From VAXT01 sp963827725 (lineage in GTDB: Bacteria > Actinomycetota > Thermoleophilia > Gaiellales > Gaiellaceae): a DNA stretch of 64,000 nt. Position numbers and translations under genes: made by a program. Shown one piece after another: positions 47,101 to 57,150 of this stretch. The notes beneath the pieces were generated by a model. That model made no database searches, was not told where the DNA came from, and worked only from the letters and a program-made list of their open reading frames with translations. The stretch is from assembly GCA_963827725.1 (NCBI GenBank), contig CAWHBM010000001.1, positions 1,178,001 to 1,242,000 on the forward strand, in the 5' to 3' direction. Every line of letters starts with the position of its first letter. Within the stretch, counting starts at the first letter, position 1.

Positions 47101-48581
47101 TCAACCTTTCCGGCGGTACCCTCGGCGGCTCCGCGAACCTGACCACTGACAACTTCAACTGGACGGGCGGCACCCACTCGGCGCCGAGCGCGGCGACGAC
47201 GACGACCGTCACCAACTCCCTGCAGCTGGCGGGGACGACGAAGTTCCTGACGAGGCGCACGTTCAACAACGACGTGCCGCCGGCGAGCCCGACGAACTGG
47301 ACGAGCGGCGACCTGAACCTGAACACAGGCGCGCTCTTCAACAACGGCGGCCGAATCAACGTCACCGCCGACCACGATGTGAGCTGGGACTTCGTCGGCG
47401 GCGTCCTCTTCACGAACGAGGCCGGAGCGACCTTCGCCAAGACGGGTACGAACGCGAGCCCCGAGGACACCTACATCTACGGCCCCTTCAACAACGACGG
47501 GACCGTGCTCGTCGAGGCCGGCCAGCTGCGGCTGCTGAACAGCGGCAGCCATTCGGGGCCGTTCACGATCGCCTCGAGCGGCCAGCTCCAGTTCGAGGGC
47601 GGCACCCAGGTAAGCGGCGGGACGATCAGCGGCGACGGCCCGCTCGCGAACCCGACCGGCCTGGCCGCGACTGCCTTCACGACAGGCGGCGCGCTCCAGC
47701 CGGGCACCTACTACTACAAGGTCACGGCGCGCAACTACAACGGCGAGACGCTTGCCTCGAGCGAGGTCAGCGCCACTCAGCCCGGCCCCAGCCTGACGGG
47801 CCGCGTCGAGCTGACCTGGGCGGCTGTCCCTGGCGCGGCCAGCTACCGCGTCTACCGCGGGACGAGCTCAGGGAACCAGAACGTCTTCTACACGGCGGGC
47901 TCGAACTCGTTCACCGACCTCGGCGCGCCGCCCTCCTCCGGCAGCCCGCCGTCCCAGAACACGAGCGCGTCGCGCGTCAACCTCGCCGGCGGGACGATCA
48001 CCCTCAACGGCGTCTACGACGTGCCGACGACTCATGTCGCCGGGGGGACGTCGACCTTCGACGGACCGACCACGCTCGAGACGTTGCATGTGACGGGTGG
48101 CACAGGAAACTTCAACACGGCGATAGCGCCGACGCACGTCAACCTCTCGGGCGGCACGCTCGGCGGCTCCGCGAACCTGACCGCGGCCAACTTCAACTGG
48201 ACGGGCGGCACCAACTCGGCGCCGAGCGTGGCGACGACGACGACTGTCACCAACTCCTTGCAGCTGGCGGGGACGACGAAGGTCCTGACGAGGCGCACGT
48301 TCAACAACGACGTCTCGCCGGCGACGCCCGACGAACTGGACGAGCGGCGACCTGAACCTGAACACCGGCGCGCACTTCAACAACGCCGGCCGCATCAACG
48401 TCACCGCCGACCACGATGTGAGCTGGGACTTCAGCGGCGGCATCGTCTTCACGAACGAGGCCGGAGCGACCTTCGCCAAGACGGGCACGAACGCGAGCCC
48501 CGAGGACACCTACATCTACGGCCCCTTCAACAACGACGGGACCGTGCTCGTCGAGGCCGGCCAGCTGCGGCTGCTGAATAG
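44163..48581 (+). CDS. Giant secreted multidomain protein, N-terminal part (frameshifted near 48325)
   Basis: Residues 1-1388 are genuine; the frame then becomes nonsense. The start may be GTG 44163 or GTG 44205, just before a long signal peptide (RLLPFVGLAAIALAGPVLLA). Next: a CBM9/DOMON-like domain (about 50-260), a lamin-tail domain (LVVSAFATNVTDPAAEWIEV, WSSGTTDFIDAGDEIVVLDG), and a W-rich entry motif (ASWHDAANWDGNVLPGP). Then come about 216-residue repeats with GPFNWTSGSM and FANGGMTLS that look like a beta-solenoid, and an FN3-like module (GTYYYKVTARNYNGETLASS). A single extra C in GCGACGCCCGACG breaks the frame; the first copy of this repeat has GCGAGCCCGACG. With it removed, the protein continues into 48418-57150 for a total of about 4,328 residues. 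Confidence 0.8.
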   Translation: MFIRETGSGGVGIEVRIFSVAGLRVRARSRAQRLLPFVGLAAIALAGPVLLASAHPVTVNGDTADWSTRLPIADDTGIIARDAAEAGEHIWLDDAGDERTSFANPDARVDIERVRYTGTSGTLFMLVDLGDVTSGENGTQIQVAIDTDRIAGSGDTDFVRGADTQVANAARWEYLLQTRLGSGNADLDVWPDIAGPPFQAGLVSTGAGGIVELSVPWSAIGLSGPPATPLRLTVTTYRSSATNETLDVGGAGVSDALDAVTDYGDPGAALDTAAEVSDQVVGYYSDVHVTAAGDPRGPLVVSAFATNVTDPAAEWIEVANATPGSLNISSFKLGDEKTPDGPEGTYQFPLGTALTPGERFVVARSGNAYFTKYGQEADAELAGDRAGVPDMTAFAPWSSGTTDFIDAGDEIVVLDGSNAGSDIVPYGAGTYSGIVAATAPGVDQVQARASSLRDTDDGLVDFNTTGCAGNKFWDGGAATASWHDAANWDGNVLPGPTSHVCIPNTALAAITYTNGTTTSVLSITSEETLTFTSGTVNITSSTQGSSVSSLNLAGGVIGGVGDLSVAGPFNWTSGSMVGGGTTFANGGMTLSGTGTKTLTTRNLENNGPGVWSGGQLNLSSTTLRNNAGHTFDIQGDLDLAWSTGSLPAFVNDGTVTKSAGTNFASPAQLATSFTNNGSVSVTSGRLDLYNYGSTTTSPGSFTVGSDDLLLFENGIYNLSAGSTAGGIGAIQVAGATVNVAGTFNPSTTYLTSGTLNVNTATTLPSLDLLGGTLAGPSNLTIAGPFNWTSGSMIGGGTTFANGGMTLSTTGTKTLNTRELENNGSAVWSGGALHLSSTTLRNNAGHTFDIQGDLDLAWSTGSLPTFVNDGTVTKSAGTAGVAGIYLTFINGGSVDVSSGTLDLYNYGSTSTSTGSFTVGAGDTIEFRNGTYNLAPAATVGGVGTVRVTGATVNSDGSYSVPTTSLSSGTLNFNTVTTLSTVNLSGGTLGGSANLTTDNFNWTGGTHSAPSAATTTTVTNSLQLAGTTKFLTRRTFNNDVPPASPTNWTSGDLNLNTGALFNNGGRINVTADHDVSWDFVGGVLFTNEAGATFAKTGTNASPEDTYIYGPFNNDGTVLVEAGQLRLLNSGSHSGPFTIASSGQLQFEGGTQVSGGTISGDGPLANPTGLAATAFTTGGALQPGTYYYKVTARNYNGETLASSEVSATQPGPSLTGRVELTWAAVPGAASYRVYRGTSSGNQNVFYTAGSNSFTDLGAPPSSGSPPSQNTSASRVNLAGGTITLNGVYDVPTTHVAGGTSTFDGPTTLETLHVTGGTGNFNTAIAPTHVNLSGGTLGGSANLTAANFNWTGGTNSAPSVATTTTVTNSLQLAGTTKVLTRRTFNNDVSPATPDELDERRPEPEHRRALQQRRPHQRHRRPRCELGLQRRHRLHERGRSDLRQDGHEREPRGHLHLRPLQQRRDRARRGRPAAAAE

Positions 48582-49160
48582 CGGCGGCCACTCGGGCCCG
48601 TTCACGCTCTCTTCGAGCGGCCAGCTCCAGTTCGAGGGCGGGACGCAGCTTGTCGGCGGCACGATCAGCGGCGCCGGCCCGCTCGCGACCCCGACCGGCC
48701 TGGCCGCGACCGCCTTCACGACAGGCGGCGCGCTCCAGCCCGGCACCTACTACTACAAGGTGACCGCGCGCAACTACAACGGCGAGACGCTGGCCTCGAG
48801 CGAGGTCAGCGCCACTCAGCCCGGCCCCAGCCTGACGGGCCGGGTCGAGCTGACCTGGGCGGCTGTCCCCGGCGCGGCCAGCTACCGCGTCTACCGCGGG
48901 ACGAGCTCAGGGAACCAGAACGTCTTCTACACGGCGGGCTCGAACTCGTTCACCGACGTCGGCGCGCCGCCCTCCTCCGGCAGCCCGCCGTCCCAGAACA
49001 CGAGCGCAGCACGGGTCAACTTCGCCGGCGGGGCGATCACTCTCAACGGCGTCTACGACGTCCGGACGACGCATGTCGCCGGGGGCACGTCGAGCTTCGA
49101 CGGACCGACCACGCTCGAGACGCTGCACGTGACGGGTGGGACGGGCACCTTCAACACTTC
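47100..49160 (+). repeat. Tandem direct repeat of about 1.04 kb inside the giant gene
   Basis: Copy A (about 47100-48130) and copy B (about 48139-49160) are nearly identical at DNA level. Landmarks lie 1,038 bp apart before and 1,039 bp apart after the frameshift, which locates the extra base in copy B. Each encodes one solenoid block plus one FN3-like module. Confidence 0.8.
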
Positions 49161-52100
49161 GACGGATCCGACGACGATCAACCTCTCCGGCGGCACGCTC
49201 AACATGAATGCCGCCGCCTCGACGGTGGATGTCCACAACCAGACCGGCGGCACCCTTGGCGGCACCGGGCTGCTGACGCTGACGGGGCCTGGCGTCTCGA
49301 CCTGGACGGGCGGGACGATGTCGAACGTCGGCACGACGCGAGTTGCAAGCGGTGTCACGCTCAACCTGAGCGGGGCGGCGGACAGGACGTACAACGCGCG
49401 CCAGATCGACAATCTGGGCTCGATCGTCTGGAGCGGGACGGGGGACATCCACTCCGGAAACGGCTCCCTGTTCACGAACTCGGGCCTGCTCGACATCCAG
49501 AACAGCCAGGGCTGGCACAACAATCAGGGCGGGCCCGCCTCGCAGCTCAACAACCTCGGCACGCTGCGCAAGAGCGCCGGCACCGGCACGAGCCAGCTCA
49601 ACCTAGCAGTCGACAACGACGGCCTAGTGCAGGGTCAGTCGGGAACGCTCGGACTGGCCGGGGGCGACGGCCCAGGCGCGAGCTCGGGTGACTTCGAAGT
49701 CCCGGCGACGCTCCTCTTCAACGGCGGCACGCACGACCTGGCGGCGGCCTCGAGCGTGAGCGGAGCGGGCACCGTGCGCTTCTTGAACTCGGTCGTCAGC
49801 ATCGACGGGGACTATGACCTCGCTACGACCTCGGTCGAGGGCGGGGCGAACGCATACTTCAACGCCCCCGGCTCGCTGACCGACGTCCTCAACCAGTCGT
49901 CGGGCATCCTCGGCGGCACTGGGCTGCTGACGCTGACAGGGCCCGGCGCCTCGACCTGGACCGGCGGCTCGATGCACCACGGCGGCACGACGAGGGTGGC
50001 AAGCGGCGTCACGCTCAACCTGAGCGGGGCGACGGACCGGACCTACAACGGGCGCCAGATCGACAACCTGGGGACGATCGTCTGGAGCGGGACGGGGGAC
50101 ATCAGCTCCGGCAACGGCTCGGTGCTGACGAACTCGGGCCTGATCGACATCCAGAACAACCAAAGCTGGCACAACAACCAGGGCGGGCCCGCCTCGCAGA
50201 TGAACAACGGGGGCACCCTGCGCAAGAGCGCCGGCACGGGAGTGACCCAGATCCATGCGGCCCTCGACAACGACAACCTCGTGCAGGCGCAAACGGGAAC
50301 GCTCGGACTGTCCGGCGGCGACGGCCCCGGCGCGAGCTCGGGTGACTTCGAGGTCCCGGCGACACTCTTCTTCAACGGCGGCACGCACGATCTGGCGGCC
50401 GCATCGAGCGTGAGCGGAGCGGGCAGCGTGCGCTTCTTGAACTCGGTCGTCAACGTGGGCGGTAGCTACGACGTCGGCACGACCTCGGTCGAGGGCGGCG
50501 CCAACGCGCACTTCGACGCCGCCGACTCGCTGACCGACGTCCTCAACCAGTCGTCGGGCATCCTCGGCGGCAGCGGGTTGCTGACGCTGACCGGGCCCGG
50601 CGCCTCGACCTGGACCGGCGGCTCGATGCACCACGGCGGAACGACTCGGATCGCAAGCGGCGTCACGCTCAACCTGAGCGGGGCGACGGACAGGAGCTAC
50701 AACGGGCGCCAGATCGACAACCTGGGGACGATCGTCTGGAGCGGGACGGGGGACATCCACTCCGGAAACGGCTCACTGTTCACGAACACGGGTCTGCTCG
50801 ACATCCAGAACAACCAGTCCTGGCACAACAACCAGGGCGGTGTCGCCTCCCAGCTGAACAACGTGGGGACGCTGCGGAAGAGCGCGGGAACCGGCATCAC
50901 GCAGCTCTATCCGACGGTGGACAACACCGGCGGGCGAATCGAGGCGCTCACCGGCACGACTCGGCTGAACGGGGCTTTCACAAACTTCGCGGGCAACACC
51001 TTGACCGGCGGCACCTACCACGTCGCCGGCACGTTCCGGTTCAACAGCGCGAACATCGTCAACAACGCGGCAACGATCGTCCTCGACGGCGCCGCCTCTG
51101 CGATCACCGACAACGCCGGCACTCCAGCGAACGCGCTCGCCGCCTTCAACCACAACGCGACTGGCGGCACCTTCCGGATCATCAACGGACGGAATCTCTT
51201 CAGCTCGGGCTCGCGCGGGCCGGACATGGACAACGACGGCGTCCTTGGCGGCACCGGGACGATCTTCGCGAATGTCACGAACGACCTCGGCACAGTCGAT
51301 CCGGGTGCTTCGCCGGGCACGCTGACCGTCAACGGCAACTACACGCAGAACTCGACCGGCACGCTCAGAGCGGAGATCGTGAGCGCAGCGAGCTACGACA
51401 AGCTCGTCGTCACCGGGACGGGAGTCGCGACGCTGAACGGCACGGTCGACGTCGACAACCTCGGCAACTACAGCCCGCCGATCACGACGGCGTTCCGGAT
51501 CGTCGAAGCCGTGACGCGTACGGGCCAGTTCTCGAGCCTCGTCGACAACATCCTCGTCGACCGCGGCTACGAGCTTCGTTACGGCTCGACGTTCGCCGAT
51601 CTGAACGCCGTGCCGCTGCTCACGGTTGCCGATGTGACGGTGAGCGAGAACGCTGGCAATGCGACTGTCACGGTCGCCCGCTCAGTCTCGACGACCGAGA
51701 CGATGGCAGTTGACTACGCAACGTCGAACGGCACGGCCACAGGCTCCGACTACACGTCGATGAGCGGAACGCTCAACTTCGGCACCGGTGACGCCACGAG
51801 GACGTTCCTCGTCCCGCTCGCGGGCGACGGAATCGACGAGTTCGACGAGACCTTCAACGTGACGCTGACCGATCGGCCGGCCGACGGGCACAGCGAGCTC
51901 GGCGACGGAGCTGCGGTCATCACGATCACCGACGACGACGCGACGCCGACCGTCTCGATCGACGACGTGAGCGTCACGGAGGGTAACTCCGGCACAACGG
52001 CCGCGGCCTTCACGCTGGCCCTGTCCGGGCCGAGCGAGAAGCCGATCAGCTTCCAGGCCGCGACCGCGGACGGAAGCGCCGTCGCGCCGGGCGACTACAC

Positions 52101-55100
52101 GGCTCGCGCGCTTCAGGCGCTCACCTTCCCCGCGGACGGCGACCCGCTTCACGAGACGTACACAGTGCAGGTAGTCGGCGAGATCCTGAACGAGTCGGAT
52201 GAGACCTTCGTCGTAAACCTCTCAAGCCCGACGAACCTGACGATCGGGGACGGCCAGGGCTCGGGAACGATCGTCGACGACGACACGCTGACCTGGTCGG
52301 TCGACGACGTGACGGTGCCGGAAGGCGACCAGACCGCGTTCACAGTCACGCTCAACCGCACCAGCGACGTTGACCAGTCGATCGACTTCGAGACCTCTGA
52401 CGGGACGGCAAGCTCGGACGACTACGAGTCGACTTCGGGGACCCTCACCATCCCGGCCGGTGAGACGACCGGAGTGATCGGCCTCGAGACGTTCGAGGAC
52501 AGCGCCGACGAGACCGACGAGACCTTCGACGTGGCGTTGACCGATCCGACCGAGGGCAACATTCTCGACTCCCTCGGGACTGCGACGATCGACGACGACG
52601 ACGGCCCGATCGTCTCCATTGGCGACGCCGCGACCCTCACCGAGGGCGACTCCGGCTCGGTCACCGCCAGCTTCGAGATCTCGCTCTCGGCGCCGAGCCC
52701 ACAGGACATCCACGTCGGCGTCGAGACCGAGGGCAATACCGCCGGCGAATCGGACTTCGAGCACACCGAAGACACGGTGATCTTCCCGGCAGGGACGACC
52801 ACGCAGACCGTCGAGGTTCCCGTCTTCGGGGATCTCGAGGACGAGGTCGACGAGGACTTCTTCCTCGAGCCGAGGGAGATCACCGATGCGACCAGCGACT
52901 TCGGCGTGGGTACAGCCGTGATCGACGACGACGACGGGCCGAGCATCTCGGTCGGCGACGTCACCGTCCCCGAGGGCGATACCGGCAGCGCGTTCCACGA
53001 CGTCACCGTGACCCTCTCGGAGTCGAGCCCGCAGGACGTCTCGATGTTCGTCTCCTCGGCCGACGGCACCGCGGACTCGGGCGACGGCCAGGACTACGAG
53101 CAGATTCCCGGCGAGACACAGCTGACGATCCCGGCCGGCGAGACTCAGGGCACTGTCTCCGTCGAGGTCAACGGCGACATCGACGACGAGGCTGACGAGA
53201 CCTTCTTCGTGAACCTGTCGGGTCCGGCCGATGGCACGATTGGCGACGGCCAGGGCGTCGTCACGATCGACGACGACGACGGCACCGGCGGCGGTGCTTC
53301 GTCCCAGCTTTCGATCGACGACGTCACTGTGGTCGAAGGCGCCGCGGGCCCGACGGAGATGACCTTCACCGTCACGCGCACGCTTCCGTTCTCGAGCGCC
53401 GCCAGCGTCCAGTGGTCGACCGCGAGCGCGACCGCGACGGCTGGGTCGGACTTCACCGGCGCCTCCGGCACGCTGATCTTCCCGCTCGGCGACGCGAGCG
53501 AGGAGATCACGATCGACGCGCTCGGCGATTCCCTCGACGAGTCGAACGAGGCCTTCTTCGTGAACCTCTCGTTGCCGGTCGGCGCAACCCTCCTCGACGC
53601 CGTTGGCGAGGGGACGATCACGGACGACGACAGCTCGCCGGTCGCCTCCCCGCAGTCGGTCTCGACTCCGGAGGACGCGGCGCTGCCAATCACGCTCGTG
53701 GCGAGCGATGCCGACCTCGACGACCTGACGTACTCGATCGTCTCCGGGCCGACGCACGGCTCGCTGGGGACGATCTCCGGCAACGAGGTCACCTACACGC
53801 CGACTGCGAACTACCACGGCACCGACTCCTTCACCTTCCGCGCCAGCGACGGCACGAACAACTCGAACGTCGCCACGGTCTCGATCACCGTGAACTCAGT
53901 GAACGACGCGCCGGTTGCGACCGCGAACTCGGCGACGCTCGCCGAGGACACCTCCGCGCTCGTCGCCCTGCCCGCGACTGACGTCGACGGTGACACGCTG
54001 ACGTACTCGATCGTCGCCTCGCCGGCACACGGCGGCCTCACCGGGTCGGGATCCAGCCGCACGTACACGCCGGCCGCGAACTACAACGGGCCGGATTCGT
54101 TCACCTTCAAGGCAAACGACGGCAGCGTCGACTCGAACACCGCGACGGTCACGCTGACGGTCACGCCGGTCAACGACGCGCCGGTGGCGAACGCGGACTC
54201 CTACTCGATCGCCGAGGACGGATCGCTCGTCGTCCCGGCCGGGACCGGCGTCCTGGCCAACGACACCGACATCGAGGGCTCGACGCTGAGCGCCGCTCTG
54301 ATCAGCGGACCCGGGCACGGCACGCTCAGCCTGAACAGCGACGGCTCTTTCACGTACGCGCCGGCCCCGAACTACAACGGGCCCGACTCCTTCAGTTACC
54401 GCGCGGGCGACGGCAGCCTGTTCAGCGCCCCTGCGATCGTCTCGCTGACCATAAACGCGGTCAACGACCCGCCGGTCGCCCAAAGCTTCTCGCGGACCCT
54501 GCCGGAGGACGGCGCCCAGGCCGTGACGCTCGCCGCGACCGATCCTGACGGCGACACGCTGACCTATTCGATCGTCGGGTCGCCGGCGCACGGCGTCCTT
54601 TCCGGCTCAGGAGCCGACCGCACCTACACGCCAAACGCGAACTACAACGGGCCCGACTCGTTCACGTACCGCGCGAGCGACGGCACGGTCAACTCGAACA
54701 CGGCCACCGTCTCGCTCACGGTCACGCCCGTCAACGACCCGCCGGTCGCAGTCAACGACTCGGCGACCGTCGCCGAGGACGGGTTCACCGACGTCAACGT
54801 CCGTGCGAACGACTCCGACGTCGACGGCGACACGCTGACGATCACCCTGGTCGGCACGCCGGCGCACGGAACCGCGGTCATCCAGGGCGGCAATGTCCGC
54901 TACACGCCGAGCGCGAACTACAACGGCGCCGACAGCTTCACGTACACGATCTCCGACGGCCAGGGCGGGACGGATTCCGCGTCGGTGGCGATGACGATCA
55001 CCCCGGTCAACGATCCGCCTGTCGCCCAGAACCTCTCCCGCACGCTGGCCGAGGACGGCTCCCAGGCGGTGACCCTTGCGGCGACCGATCCCGAGGGCGA

Positions 55101-57150
55101 CACGCTCACCTACTCGATCGTCACCCCGCCGTCACACGGTTCGCTCACGGGCTCGGGCGCCAACCGCACCTATACGCCGGCTGCCAATTACAACGGCCCC
55201 GACTCGTTCACCTACAAGGCGAACGACGGCAGCCTCGATTCGAACACCGCAACCGTCTCGCTCACGGTCACGCCGGTCAACGACCCGCCGGTCGCGGTCA
55301 ACGACACCGCGACCGTCGCCGAGGACGGGTTCACCGACATCAACGTACGGGCGAACGACTCTGACGTCGACGGCGACACGCTGACCATCACTGCGGTCAG
55401 CACGCCGGCGCACGGCACTGCGGTCATCCAGGGCGGGAACGTCCGCTACACGCCGAGCGCGAACTACAACGGCGGCGACAGCTTCACGTACACGATCTCC
55501 GACGGCCAGGGTGGCACCGACTCGGCCACCGTCACGATGACGGTCACGCCCGTCAACGACCCGCCCGTCGCGTTCGACGGCGAGGCGCTCGTCGCGCAGG
55601 ACATCCCTGAGGACATCGCGCTCCTCGCGACCGATCCCGATGGCGACACGCTCGGCTACGACATCGTCACCTCGCCTGCACACGGCACGCTCTCGGGAGA
55701 GGGCGCGATCCAGACCTATACGCCTGATCCGGGTTACAGCGGCCCGGACGCGTTCACCTTCAAGGTCAACGACGGCACCGTCGACTCGAACGTCGCGACG
55801 ATCAGCATCACGGTCACACCGGGCGGCGGCGGAACGCCGACGGTCTCGATCAACGACGCCTCCGTGCCCGAGGGCAATACCGGCGAGCGGGACGCGGTCT
55901 TCACGATCTCGCTCTCCTCGCCGAGGCCGGCGCCGGTCGTCATCGACGTCGCGAGCGCGGACGGGACGGCCACGTCGCCTCAGGACTACGGCGCGATGAC
56001 GACGAGGTTGACGTTCGCGCCGAACCAGACGAGCCAGACCGTTGTGGTCAAGGTTCGCGGAGACACGCTCGACGAGATCGACGAGAACTATTTCGTCAAC
56101 ATCACCGTCGTCGCCGGTGACGTCACGCTCGGCGACGGCCAGGGCCTGGGCTCGATCGTCGACGACGATCCGTTGGCCGCCCTCTCGATCGGCGACACCA
56201 GCCTCACCGAAGGCAATTCGGGCTCCACGACTGCGACGCTCGCAGTGACGCTCTCCGCAGCGAGCTCCAAGGAGATCACCGTCGACTACGACACCGCCGA
56301 CGGAACGGCGACCGAGCCCTCCGACTACACGGCGACGACCGGGACCCTCACGTTCGCGCCGGGTCAGACGACGAAGGAAGTGACCGTGTCGGTGAACGGC
56401 GATCTCGACGTGGAGCCGAACGAGACGTTCGCCGTCCAGCTCACGAACCCGACGAACGCGACGATCGAGACCGGCACCGGCGCAGTGACGATCTTGAACG
56501 ACGACTCCGCCGGCGGCCCACCACCACCTCCGCCGCCTCCGCCACCTGGGCCACCTCCGCCTCCGCCACCTCCACCTCCACCTCCGCCTCCGCCGCCACC
56601 ACCAGGTCCGCTGCCTCCGCCGCCGCCTCCGCCACCACCACCTCCGCCACCACCTCCGGCGACGCCGCCTGGGTCGAGGACGCTTCTTGGCTACCGCTGC
56701 ACGAAGGTCGGCACGGCGCAGCGCGACGTCCTCCGCGGCACCCGCGGGCGTGACGTCATCTGCGGCCTCGGGGGCGACGACGCGCTGATCGGCCTCGGCG
56801 GCAACGACGTGCTGATCGGTGGATTGGGCAGCGACAAGCTCGTCGGCGGGCCCGGCAAGGACATGTTGCTCGGCGAAGCCGGGCACGACCGTCTCCTCGG
56901 CGGCAAGGGCGCAGACAAGATGCTGGGGAGCCTCGGCAGGGACCGGCTGACCGGCGGCTTCGGCCCGGACAAGCTCATGGGCGGCGCCGGCGCCGACTAC
57001 CTCGACGGCAGCGCCGGCCGGGACGTCTTGAACGGCGGGAAGGGCAACGATTTCCTCAAGAGCAAGGACCGCGTGGTCGGCAACGATCGCGTCCAGGGCG
57101 GTCCGGGAAGTGACCTGTGTCTGACCGACTTCGTGCAGATTTGCCCGTAG
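48418..57150 (+). CDS. Giant secreted multidomain protein, C-terminal part (Calx-beta, cadherin-like and RTX domains)
   Basis: This continues the upstream frame; translation as a separate protein is unlikely because there is no signal peptide or ribosome-binding site. In order: solenoid-type repeats including 218-residue units spaced exactly 654 bp (49261, 49915, 50569); six Calx-beta domains (51.6-53.6 kb, for example TVSIDDVSVTEGNSGTTAAA, ending in DDD); eight tandem cadherin-like domains (NDPPVAVNDSATVAEDGFTD type, 53.6-55.8 kb); two more Calx-beta domains; a run of about 50 prolines with Gly (56515-56670); and RTX repeats (GGNDVLIGGLGSDKLVGG). All these modules bind calcium or mediate adhesion, so I infer a calcium-stiffened adhesin. 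The end is DLCLTDFVQICP. Confidence 0.82.
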   Translation: MSWDFSGGIVFTNEAGATFAKTGTNASPEDTYIYGPFNNDGTVLVEAGQLRLLNSGGHSGPFTLSSSGQLQFEGGTQLVGGTISGAGPLATPTGLAATAFTTGGALQPGTYYYKVTARNYNGETLASSEVSATQPGPSLTGRVELTWAAVPGAASYRVYRGTSSGNQNVFYTAGSNSFTDVGAPPSSGSPPSQNTSAARVNFAGGAITLNGVYDVRTTHVAGGTSSFDGPTTLETLHVTGGTGTFNTSTDPTTINLSGGTLNMNAAASTVDVHNQTGGTLGGTGLLTLTGPGVSTWTGGTMSNVGTTRVASGVTLNLSGAADRTYNARQIDNLGSIVWSGTGDIHSGNGSLFTNSGLLDIQNSQGWHNNQGGPASQLNNLGTLRKSAGTGTSQLNLAVDNDGLVQGQSGTLGLAGGDGPGASSGDFEVPATLLFNGGTHDLAAASSVSGAGTVRFLNSVVSIDGDYDLATTSVEGGANAYFNAPGSLTDVLNQSSGILGGTGLLTLTGPGASTWTGGSMHHGGTTRVASGVTLNLSGATDRTYNGRQIDNLGTIVWSGTGDISSGNGSVLTNSGLIDIQNNQSWHNNQGGPASQMNNGGTLRKSAGTGVTQIHAALDNDNLVQAQTGTLGLSGGDGPGASSGDFEVPATLFFNGGTHDLAAASSVSGAGSVRFLNSVVNVGGSYDVGTTSVEGGANAHFDAADSLTDVLNQSSGILGGSGLLTLTGPGASTWTGGSMHHGGTTRIASGVTLNLSGATDRSYNGRQIDNLGTIVWSGTGDIHSGNGSLFTNTGLLDIQNNQSWHNNQGGVASQLNNVGTLRKSAGTGITQLYPTVDNTGGRIEALTGTTRLNGAFTNFAGNTLTGGTYHVAGTFRFNSANIVNNAATIVLDGAASAITDNAGTPANALAAFNHNATGGTFRIINGRNLFSSGSRGPDMDNDGVLGGTGTIFANVTNDLGTVDPGASPGTLTVNGNYTQNSTGTLRAEIVSAASYDKLVVTGTGVATLNGTVDVDNLGNYSPPITTAFRIVEAVTRTGQFSSLVDNILVDRGYELRYGSTFADLNAVPLLTVADVTVSENAGNATVTVARSVSTTETMAVDYATSNGTATGSDYTSMSGTLNFGTGDATRTFLVPLAGDGIDEFDETFNVTLTDRPADGHSELGDGAAVITITDDDATPTVSIDDVSVTEGNSGTTAAAFTLALSGPSEKPISFQAATADGSAVAPGDYTARALQALTFPADGDPLHETYTVQVVGEILNESDETFVVNLSSPTNLTIGDGQGSGTIVDDDTLTWSVDDVTVPEGDQTAFTVTLNRTSDVDQSIDFETSDGTASSDDYESTSGTLTIPAGETTGVIGLETFEDSADETDETFDVALTDPTEGNILDSLGTATIDDDDGPIVSIGDAATLTEGDSGSVTASFEISLSAPSPQDIHVGVETEGNTAGESDFEHTEDTVIFPAGTTTQTVEVPVFGDLEDEVDEDFFLEPREITDATSDFGVGTAVIDDDDGPSISVGDVTVPEGDTGSAFHDVTVTLSESSPQDVSMFVSSADGTADSGDGQDYEQIPGETQLTIPAGETQGTVSVEVNGDIDDEADETFFVNLSGPADGTIGDGQGVVTIDDDDGTGGGASSQLSIDDVTVVEGAAGPTEMTFTVTRTLPFSSAASVQWSTASATATAGSDFTGASGTLIFPLGDASEEITIDALGDSLDESNEAFFVNLSLPVGATLLDAVGEGTITDDDSSPVASPQSVSTPEDAALPITLVASDADLDDLTYSIVSGPTHGSLGTISGNEVTYTPTANYHGTDSFTFRASDGTNNSNVATVSITVNSVNDAPVATANSATLAEDTSALVALPATDVDGDTLTYSIVASPAHGGLTGSGSSRTYTPAANYNGPDSFTFKANDGSVDSNTATVTLTVTPVNDAPVANADSYSIAEDGSLVVPAGTGVLANDTDIEGSTLSAALISGPGHGTLSLNSDGSFTYAPAPNYNGPDSFSYRAGDGSLFSAPAIVSLTINAVNDPPVAQSFSRTLPEDGAQAVTLAATDPDGDTLTYSIVGSPAHGVLSGSGADRTYTPNANYNGPDSFTYRASDGTVNSNTATVSLTVTPVNDPPVAVNDSATVAEDGFTDVNVRANDSDVDGDTLTITLVGTPAHGTAVIQGGNVRYTPSANYNGADSFTYTISDGQGGTDSASVAMTITPVNDPPVAQNLSRTLAEDGSQAVTLAATDPEGDTLTYSIVTPPSHGSLTGSGANRTYTPAANYNGPDSFTYKANDGSLDSNTATVSLTVTPVNDPPVAVNDTATVAEDGFTDINVRANDSDVDGDTLTITAVSTPAHGTAVIQGGNVRYTPSANYNGGDSFTYTISDGQGGTDSATVTMTVTPVNDPPVAFDGEALVAQDIPEDIALLATDPDGDTLGYDIVTSPAHGTLSGEGAIQTYTPDPGYSGPDAFTFKVNDGTVDSNVATISITVTPGGGGTPTVSINDASVPEGNTGERDAVFTISLSSPRPAPVVIDVASADGTATSPQDYGAMTTRLTFAPNQTSQTVVVKVRGDTLDEIDENYFVNITVVAGDVTLGDGQGLGSIVDDDPLAALSIGDTSLTEGNSGSTTATLAVTLSAASSKEITVDYDTADGTATEPSDYTATTGTLTFAPGQTTKEVTVSVNGDLDVEPNETFAVQLTNPTNATIETGTGAVTILNDDSAGGPPPPPPPPPPGPPPPPPPPPPPPPPPPPPGPLPPPPPPPPPPPPPPPATPPGSRTLLGYRCTKVGTAQRDVLRGTRGRDVICGLGGDDALIGLGGNDVLIGGLGSDKLVGGPGKDMLLGEAGHDRLLGGKGADKMLGSLGRDRLTGGFGPDKLMGGAGADYLDGSAGRDVLNGGKGNDFLKSKDRVVGNDRVQGGPGSDLCLTDFVQICP

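Noticed and set aside
45807..50760. Long minus-strand open frames opposite the adhesin repeats
   Set aside because: Repetitive antisense translation without start signals or domains; they copy the repeat spacing of the sense gene.
56515..56670. CCACCTCCGCC-type repeats as a possible CRISPR or minisatellite
   Set aside because: In frame they encode the proline linker of the giant protein; there are no spacers or cas genes.
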